From assembly GCA_034638255.1 (NCBI GenBank), contig JAWPGT010000022.1:310001-374000 (forward strand): DNA of 64,000 nt. Reading direction: 5' to 3'. A program made the translations under genes and the position numbers. The notes beneath the pieces are model-generated. The model was not told where the DNA came from. It made no database searches and was given only the letters and a program-made list of their open reading frames with translations. Shown piece after piece: positions 56,500 through 64,000 of the stretch (position 1 is its first letter; each line of letters opens with the position of its first letter). Origin of the DNA: Coprinus comatus (taxonomy: Eukaryota > Basidiomycota > Agaricomycetes > Agaricales > Agaricaceae).

Positions 56500-59370
56500 A
56501 TGAGCTCTCCATTGTCCTCCCCTCCACTATCCAGTCTTGATCTGGTCTCTGGGCTTGAGGATTTGCCTGTTTATCAGCTGAAAATTAAGGATCAGGCACA
56601 GCATCAACATCAATTGTTCACAACAGCTACTACTCTTCTCAGGGCTTCTCCAAACACTATCACTATGATGGAAGAACATGTTGGGGCTGTTGGTTTGGAC
56701 TATAGGAAGTTTCAATACACTTTAGATGATCAAAGTCAGTAAAACTCATGCATATATTCATGTTTTCATAGCATATATTGACAAATTAAATTCAGTTTAT
56801 GCATATAAGCTTATTGTAGGAACATATGACATTCATATTCCCAACTCCAACATCTCCCTCTCTCGTAATGTCCAGTCAAAGTATTCTATTATCAAAACAC
56901 TTCCAAAACCATTCCAACAAAAAGGAAAAACTCATCTCAAATGAGTATTCCATTATTACCAATGTCAATGTGGTCAATCTCATGAATCTGGTGCTGGTCA
57001 TCAAACCCGAGTTGCACAAGATTGGATAATTCCTTGGAAGGATGTTGGGTGTTTATCTTGGATTCAACTTGTTAGTCTTCATGATACCAAACAAAGTACA
57101 TAAAATATTTCTTTTTATGAATAAAATTTAATAAAAGTATTTTTAGATAACCAGCTTCTTGCAATTGATGAGATTGCTGGTATATTTGATCACTCCTTGG
57201 AATGTCTCGAAGAAGTTGTGATGGATCAAAACCCCCGAATTCCTTTACATCCTGATCTTCGCCAATATGCATTAGACCTCCTTCACAAGAATTTCACTCT
57301 TCCCTTATTACGATCTGCATGTAAGGAGTGGGCAGAAGAAAAATGGGGGGATGAAGTTGGTAATCATTTTCATTGTTATCGTCTCAATGATAGTGATCCA
57401 TCATCCATCTACTGTACTCTGGCTCAACAATCTGGTATCCGGCAATGTACTGCAGCTGAAGATAATCTTGATCTTTGGTTTTGCTCCAACTCTCTCTCTC
57501 CTCCCTCTCCTTTACTTTCACAATCTTGTCTTCACTATCAGCCATATTTGCAAGATCCTGATCATTTTGAGCTCATTATTTCTACTCCAGAGATGCAAAA
57601 GTCTGCTTGGGCTCATGGTCACAACTCTCATGTTCTCATGGATTTGACTTTTGGTGTTTGTTCTTCTCGTGTTCTTCTCATTATTCTCCTTGCTTTCAAT
57701 GAAAACTGTACTGGAATTCCAATCTGCTTTATTATTTTCTCTGCTTGTGATTTTGCTTTGGCAACTCATGCAGATTATGATCATCAAATTCTTACTTGAC
57801 TTTTGGGTCTTTCAAGGCAAATCTTGGTACCAATGCTACTGGTGAGGTCTTCAATATTTCTGTTGCTTCTACTGATAGCGATACTCGTGAATGCAAAGCT
57901 CTTATTGCTCATTGGCCTGGTTGCTATTTACTGTTGTGTTCATTCCATATATGGCAATCCTGGAGGAATGGTTTAAATGCAAAACTCAAGATAATTCCAC
58001 AAGGCCCATTACAGCAAAAGGTCCGTGCTCAACTCGGCAAGCTTATGATGGCATTATTGAAGGATGTTGCTATTTATGATGATGCTCTTGCTTTATATGA
58101 TGCTGAGGTTGGTTATTGGAACCAGATGGCAGTATGTAGAGGTCCAGGTGCTCCAAATGCTAGACTTCAAGCTCAGGGTGCTCTTAATTTTCTGGTTTAC
58201 TTCAAAAGTTACCTTTGTATTGAGGATCACTGGTTTTCTTGGTCTCCTGCTAGTGCAATTCAGGCTAGTCATATTCTTCATCTTCCATTATCACAAGTTC
58301 CTCATACTACCAATGCTCTTGAGTCCTTTAATCATCATATCAAAATTGACTATTGGCAACATCTTCAACATAATGGTTGACTTCCTTGTCTTGATACATG
58401 GGTTCTCTGTACTGTTACTGAAGTTCTTCCTCAATTCTTTGAATGTATTATAAACAAGGAAAAAATGAAAAACTACTTTCATGACTTGCAATACCTTCCC
58501 TCATCCTCTTCCTCTGACTATCTTGATGATGCTATTGATTCCTTAACTCCTGATACACACTCCTCTCAAGAAAAGGAATCCATGGATAATTTTGCTCATC
58601 AATGGTTAGAAGATGTTGCTAAAGCTGTTGAAGTTGACAGTTTTATTTTTTGTTGTTGTATATCTTATCTATTTGATTTTTAAAGGAGTCCAGCAGTATT
58701 TGATGTATATGTTCCTTCCACTCCATTTGACAATATTGAAGTACTTGAGCTCCCTCCTGCTATTGTATCTTCTCCTATTCTTTCTCTAGCCAATTTCTCT
58801 CCCATTAATGAAGAATATGCTTCTTATATTTTTGAACAACCCTTCAACTCTCCAGATTCTTCCTCTAATTTGGAAATTATGGCCAACTTGTCACTTTCTC
58901 TCTTAATTGCTGGAACATCCGATTCTGATACTTCAGCTTCATTCAATGAGTTTATGGAAGGTGTTTATGATCCTTCTCCACCACAACCTTGTACTTCAGC
59001 TATACCTGTTCTGAATCAAGTTCTTGGTAATCAATATGCAACAGTAGCAATGGAATATCAAAATGCTCTGGATACAGTGGTGGAGAAGCTTGCTGTTATG
59101 TATCATTTGTGAGGTGCAGGTGCAGTTGGAGAGCAGGTTCAGCTTGGATGGGAGTATGTTCAAAACTGGGTTAATCATTTCCAATGGTCTACTCATCACA
59201 GGAATCACAGTCAGATTGAGAATGAAGCAGTAGGTGATATTGAAATGGAGGCTTCTATTAATCCAGTAGGATCTCAGGTGAATGTAGAGATTAATGAAGA
59301 AGCTGGGCCCCTTCCAAGGCTTCCAAGGGTTCACAAGGAAAAGAGGAAGGAATCTCACCAAGTTAGATAG
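56500..59370 (+). pseudogene. MULE-type transposase, decayed
   Basis: From ATG 56500 a spliced gene can be followed: an N-terminal exon to about 56740, a Cys/His DNA-binding-like segment (QCQCGQSHESGAGHQ, 56958-57002) after a TGA at 56942-56944, an intron at 57096-57146, then the transposase core. The core has the first Asp in HVLMDLTFGV, the second in ASTDSDTRE, the C-x2-H motif in LLCSFHIWQSWRNGL and the Glu in TTNALESFNHH, as in MULE elements. A frameshift near 57796 and stops at 58378-58380 and about 59110 disable it. The C-terminal part (to 59370) is Ser/Pro-rich. I could not identify terminal inverted repeats; 56312-56499 is probably its 5' flank. Confidence 0.82.
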
Positions 59371-59690
59371 ATTAGTACAACTGAATTGAAAAAATGAAAT
59401 TGGAACCGAAATTGTGTAGTGTTACCAGTACTTGTACAGTCTGTGTTACTACGATTGAGTGTATGAAATAAATGTGTAAAAGAAGTATTCAGGGAAATTG
59501 TTGCACAGAGCGCAAAAATTTGTAAGTTGTAAGTTGTGTAGAGCACAAGAATTTGTGCATGCAGTGCTGTGTACGTGTGTCACACATGTGACAAGCCTCA
59601 GTGTGACATATATGTCACACTCAAGGAGCACAGGTTCAGTATCCCTGTTGTTTAAGTAACTGTCCTAGCTGAACACTGTATTTGCAATAC
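59371..59690. other. Non-coding stretch with perfect 20-bp palindrome
   Basis: No gene seen. A perfect palindrome GTGTGACATATATGTCACAC is at 59601-59620, next to a similar imperfect one (gtgtcacacatgtgac, about 59576-59591). It may be the 3' terminal region of the MULE. Confidence 0.5.
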
Positions 59691-61624
59691 AGGGTCTCAG
59701 GATTTTTGAAGTTCAATAATTTGACTACTAGTCAAGGAGACAATAGCATACACCAATCAGATTTTACATTAAGAAATACAATTCCAATCTCAATCTCACC
59801 AATATCCTACTATATGATTTCACCTATCATATTCACTTCACAACCATATCAAAGACATCTTTGAAATACAGTTTTCAAGCCTATGTGATCCATCAGTAAT
59901 CAAAAGTTTTGCCTATAAGAAAGTTGCTCACTGAATTAAACCAGTTTCTACTACCCTACCTGGGAAGTTCCATATTATTTGTTGCACCCCTCCAAACCCT
60001 TGCAAATCACTTCCTATACTCCCTACTCATCCACCAGACTTTACTCCTAGTATATGTTATACTGAAGAATGGAAAATGCTACAAACATCAATAAAGAAGG
60101 TTTCTTATGGCCTAAAGAAGAAAAGTTAGTACAAAGAAAGACAAGAAATCATTGTGCCTTATCTATAATCTCCAACCTCTTAATGCAGTCACAATCAAGG
60201 ATGCTGGATTACCTTCCACCATTGAGCAATATGCAGAATCTTTTGGTAGTGGAGGATGCTATGGAGTCTTTGATCTATTCATGGGTTTTGACCAGCAAGC
60301 ATTAGCAGAATAATCAAGAGACCTTACCACTTTCCAAACTCCCCTTGCAACACTTCAACTCAAATCTATTCCTATGAAATTCCACATGTAGCTGCTCCAT
60401 TTATTGACAATGTGTCAGGTGATGACAGGACAAGTCACCTGACAGGACAGGTCCTTTGAGTTCCCATGCTATATCATACAGTGCCTATGCCCCTGCTTGA
60501 GCCAGTGACTGGGAAACAAGACTATATCCTGGTACATATATTCAGTATCTGTTCCTACAATACCCAAGGCCATATAGCTTAGTGGTTAGAGCTCCCAATG
60601 CACATTTGGGTGGTCCCAGGTTCAATCCCTAGTGTAGTCACTTTTCTCTTTTTACACAATATACCAGGCAAAGGACCCAAAATGCAATATGAACTTGATG
60701 ATGGAGGTTTTGAAGTCATTGCCAAAAATCCCAGAATTTATCATTTCATTTGGGAACACCTTTAGAATATCAATTGTATTATCTAATGCATTAAAGATGT
60801 AGGAGGAACTTTCTTAACTGCCAAAACTACCATCTGTACACCATCAGCAATAGTCATTGGGCATCTATGTACATACAAAGGTCACTTACCTAATCCCTCT
60901 CATATTCAGAAGATAATGGATTAACCACTATGCAAAAATACATCCAAAGTTCAAGGTTTTCTTGGTACAATAGGTACCATCCATATTTTTATTCAAAATT
61001 TTGCAAGGATCTCATGACCACTTGTAAGGTTAACTAGAAAAGGAGTAGAGTTCACATGGGGAGAAGATGAGGAATTAGCAATGAAAGAATTAAAGGATCT
61101 TGTGAAAAACTCACCTGCAGTTCAGGAAATTGATTATTGAAGTGGAGGAGAGGTTATGCTGGCAGTTGATATATCATATATGACAGTGGATATATTCTTC
61201 TATAAGTTGGAGGAGACAAGAAGTGCTATCCTTCAAGATTTGGGTCAATTACACTAAATAAATGAGAATCAAGATACTCACAAGCAAAGTTGGAGTTGTT
61301 TGGACTGTTTAGGGCATTAAAAGATATTGGGATCTGGATAGTTGGGGTGACAGATTTAGTTGTTAAGATAGATGCAAAATATATTAAAGGGATAAATAAC
61401 AATCCTGATATTCAACCAAATACAACAATTAACCAATGGATTGCTGCCATATTGCTCTTCAACTTCAAACTGCAGCATATACCTGGACACCTTGATGGAC
61501 TCTCTTGGTGACTATAAGCCCCCAAAGATCCTATTCTTGAAGATGACTTTGAAAGATGGATTGATCAAGCAAATGCATTTCATATTTTGGTACCTAATGG
61601 AGGACAAGAACAGTGGTATATAAC
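59690..61624 (+). pseudogene. Gypsy RT and RNase H relic of another lineage
   Basis: Plus-strand frames with many stops read KKVAH, LPGKFHII, THPPDFTP (59910-60060), CYGVFDLFMGFDQQALAE (60255-60310), then after an interruption GKGPKMQYELDDGG, YHFIWEHL, VQGFLGTIGTIHIFIQNFAR (60950-61010), LTRKGVEFTWGEDEELAMKE, and RNase H-like ELFGLFRALKDIGIWIVGVT (61292-61350) with IKGINNNPDIQPNTTINQWI. The order and motifs are those of a Ty3/gypsy polymerase of a type common in mushrooms. Between about 60400 and 60660 unrelated DNA with a tRNA-like sequence is inserted. CpG is nearly absent: a very old copy. Confidence 0.8.
60568..60640 (+). tRNA. tRNA-like sequence (SINE head or tRNA pseudogene)
   Basis: A 73-nt stretch folds as a cloverleaf: acceptor ggccata with tgtagtc (one mismatch, wobbles), D stem gctt/gagc, anticodon stem cccaa/ttggg with a 7-nt loop tgcacat, T stem ccagg/cctag with loop ttcaatc. 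Box A-like tagcttagtgg and box B-like ggttcaatccc are present, and a T5 run follows at about 60650. Position 33 is G instead of U and the T stem has a mismatch, so a working tRNA-Val(CAC) is unlikely. The site is inside an old insertion in a gypsy relic. Confidence 0.5.
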
Positions 61625-61816
61625 TACAAATACAATGAGTATTGAACTGGTAAACAAAAAACCCAAAATACTCACCATAATTAATTTACAATATCTATCT
61701 CCATCTCTAATCTGTATATATAGTCTGTGGTAAGTTCTTGAGGCTATACATACTGTGCAGAACTATGAATAGTTCTTCTAGAGAGCAGTAGCACCATCTT
61801 CCACTGAGTGATATTC

Positions 61817-62111
61817 TGTAAGCACAGGAATGTAGAGCATGACAGGACACATAGATTAACAAAGGAACAAAGGTAATTGATTAAGAAATGAATGAATTAC
61901 ACTGCAGACAATGGTATGAGACTGGAACATGATATTAAACTATAACTACTCACCTGAAGACAATGGTATGAGACTAGAAGGTCACCAAGTGTCTGCAGGA
62001 TGCTTCTGCAAGCTGTGACATCACACAGTAACACCACATGATCAGAAAAGCGATTACAAGCTACAAGTCTATCAACTCCTGACATTGGGACTGCCTGGAG
62101 CAATCCTGATA
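61817..62111 (+). repeat. LTR E copy, forward, at an element junction
   Basis: 295 bp, TGTAAGC...CTGATA (terminal CA changed to TA). Flanks TATTC and GCAGG do not match. The following 70 bases (62112-62183) are an inverted copy of about 60429-60500. Confidence 0.85.
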
Positions 62112-62177
62112 GCAGGGGCATAGATGCTGTGTGACATAGCATGGGAACTCAGAGGACCTGACCTATCAGGTGACTTG

Positions 62178-63337
62178 TCCTGTCTCACATGTATCTGTTA
62201 AGAATAGGGATCGGAGATGAGCTAGTGATGTTGGATTGAGGCTTCAGCTTCAACATATGTGTTGTACCCTTCCAATACTGTGATTAGCCTCACTTGCAAG
62301 AGGACTGAATGGTCAGAAAGAATGTCAGAAGGAATTATGGAGGGTAGAGAATGAGAGAAGAGACAAGATTGACTTAGAGTTGGGACAAGACAAGGACAGA
62401 GAATGAGTGCAGATACTATGTTGATATCAGACTAAGGAATGTACATGAGCAACTAGTGATTAAATACATTGTTTACTGATATTAGAATATAACATATCAA
62501 AACATAAGATGAACAGAATGATGGCTGACATACTAAAAAGGGTGATGCTGACCAAAAGGGTTATAGCTGAAATAGGAAGTTAGAATGAAACAAGCAAACA
62601 ATTGAGAGAGGTCCAAGAGGCCAGTGACTGATAGCAAGATTGACAGTTGGAACTGTTGGAATGTTGGAAGAGTTGTTAGAAGAATGGTCAGTGGCACAGT
62701 ATGTGACAGTATCACACACAGCCTACAACCTGTACTTGTAGTTGTATAAATACATGGACAGTGACAGAGGTTAAGCTTCAGCTTAACACTCTAAGTTGTT
62801 TCTCTCTTTGTTACTCTCACTCTGTTCTCTGCCTTGACAAACCTAGAAACTGGAGTCAGCTCTAACTCTTATATGAACAGCTTATTAGTAAGGAATACCT
62901 GTGATCTACAATCTGTGTACTGTGGAGGTTGTCCCCCAAAAGTAGTCTCAGTAAGAGTAGACATTCTCCTCCTACAAGCACCTTGAAGAGGTCCATTGTA
63001 GCATCGTCTATATTGAAATGGAGGTATAGGCAAGAATCATAACATTGTGTTAAGCTACAACTTGATGAATCCCTAACCAGGATCTCTGTCATTGTCTTCC
63101 TCTGTGAACCTCTAACCCAGGTCTCTGCACTCATCACCCTTCCCAAACCAACTCTGTGTGAACTCCTAACCAGAGTCTCTGCAATTGTCTGCTTTTATTT
63201 CCTTTGACAACCTCCTAACCCACAACTGTCATTATTGGAAATTAGCACCCAACCTTTATACATAGGATCAAGATCTGGGCTGATAACATACCTTGCCATT
63301 GAGCAGGTCTACCTTAAGCAAGTAGTGGCTGATAACA
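62178..63337 (+). repeat. LTR B, second copy, split by solo LTR A
   Basis: Homologous to 17955-18596 after removal of 62196-62708 and one 5-bp duplication. The TATA-like gtataaatac is at about 62743. The first part of the LTR (before tcctgtctcacatg) is missing. It leads into the gypsy B leader and Gag on the plus strand. Confidence 0.82.
62196..62708 (-). repeat. Solo LTR A, heavily CpG-depleted
   Basis: 513 bp homologous to the LTRs of gypsy A over its whole length, TGTTAAG...GTGACA, with the 5-bp duplication GTATC at 62191-62195 and 62709-62713. I count one CpG, against about 26-27 in each LTR of gypsy A. The empty site is seen in the LTR B at 17965-17985. Confidence 0.93.
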
Positions 63338-64000
63338 TACCATCTTGAGAGATGGGCTGCCTTTAGCAAGCAGCATTCCCATTTTCCACAATTGCCTCCC
63401 ACCAAATTTCCTCTTCCATTCCCTCATCTTCCAAACAACCACCCACTCCACCCCCTACTTCCAGAGATGCAAACAAATCAGAGCTAGTTGATCTCTTTGA
63501 CTCTGCTGTATGAATCTCAGAGGTTAGCACAACCTTTGGAACTCCATCAATACAGAGATATCTTCCACCAGAAGTCAAACTCTCAATCACTCAACAAAAC
63601 TGTCTCTCTGAAACCTAGAAAGGATTTCAAGAACTCAATCAAAAAGGAAGTTCTCAAATTGTTGCTGACATCCATTACATCTTCCATTTCCTCCTATCCT
63701 ATAAATCCACCTCTCTCCTTGTTCAAGTCAACACCTACAACCTATATCTAGCAGTTGACAACCTCTATCAACTAACAGTCAAAAACCCCAGTCTCACCAC
63801 TACTATCAAAGTCAACCAAGCACAAACCCCATTCAATAGCCATGAGCTTGGAAACCTTAGGAATGCAATCTGTGATAAAGTCATCATCCTAGACTTATTC
63901 CCTACACCATCACCTATCCAAACTCACTCCCCTGCCAATCCATTCAGAACCAATCCTAATCCTCATTTGCCAAATGACACTTCTGTTCACTCAATTTCAT
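63338..64000 (+). pseudogene. Gypsy B leader and Gag, runs off the window
   Basis: The leader (63338-63400) is the uninterrupted version of the site into which gypsy C inserted elsewhere (GGGCT at 63354-63358). Gag follows with stops and frame changes; frames near 63750-63960 read VDNLYQLTVKNPSLTTTIKV and NLRNAICDKVIILDLFPTPS, matching the Gag at 48554-49339. The element continues beyond 64000. Confidence 0.82.

Noticed and set aside
1..64000. CRISPR arrays, operons, prokaryotic promoters or rRNA genes
   Set aside because: No regularly spaced short repeats or rRNA motifs are seen; everything is of eukaryotic transposon type.

Overview
The window looks like pure repeat DNA from a fungal nuclear genome, most likely a transposon-rich basidiomycete. 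I infer this from the element families (chromodomain Ty3/gypsy, Ty1/copia, a non-LTR element with RNase H, hAT and MULE transposases), from short GT-AG introns of about 50-60 bp, and from a GAL4-type Zn2Cys6 cysteine cluster. I see no convincing host gene, rRNA, CRISPR or prokaryotic feature. Family letters A-H are my own labels.

Layout. 1-900: decayed LTR-like DNA. 921-6278: two tandem copies of an LTR-like unit (H); the first is split by a 4.2-kb hAT element (1242-5463) that itself carries a solo LTR. 6279-17815: a decayed minus-strand gypsy (H) with an extra gene after its chromodomain, opened by a complete 8-kb gypsy (A, 6794-14819) and a 1.1-kb inverted-repeat element (14836-15947). 17826-30822: LTR B, then gypsy C copy 1 (minus strand) holding a complete copia (F, 19976-26271). 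30823-41355: a copia fragment (E) between two inverted 295-bp LTRs, with a 6.4-kb LINE inside it, which in turn holds a solo LTR. 41356-49733: copia F copy 2, gypsy D and the gag-protease part of gypsy B. 49734-55647: gypsy C copy 2 (plus strand). 55648-64000: LINE fragment, MULE, another gypsy relic with a tRNA-like sequence, and a second gypsy B 5' end whose LTR is split by a solo LTR A.

Themes. (1) Insertions can be ordered from exact target-site duplications. (2) Many ORFs are broken by CGA-to-TGA changes rather than indels, and two catalytic reverse-transcriptase Asp codons are lost by CpG-to-CpA changes, so CpG mutation appears to be the main inactivating force. (3) Gypsy A carries an intact antisense ORF with a perfect Zn2Cys6 spacing while its own pol has four stops. 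(4) Gypsy A and C both have a 10-nt complementarity between the site next to the 5' LTR and a sequence 33-35 nt downstream of a TATA-like box in the LTR, as expected for Tf1-type self-priming. (5) A split target-site duplication (18615-18619 and 49729-49733) and near-identical inverted arms point to an inversion and recent gene conversion between the two gypsy C copies.
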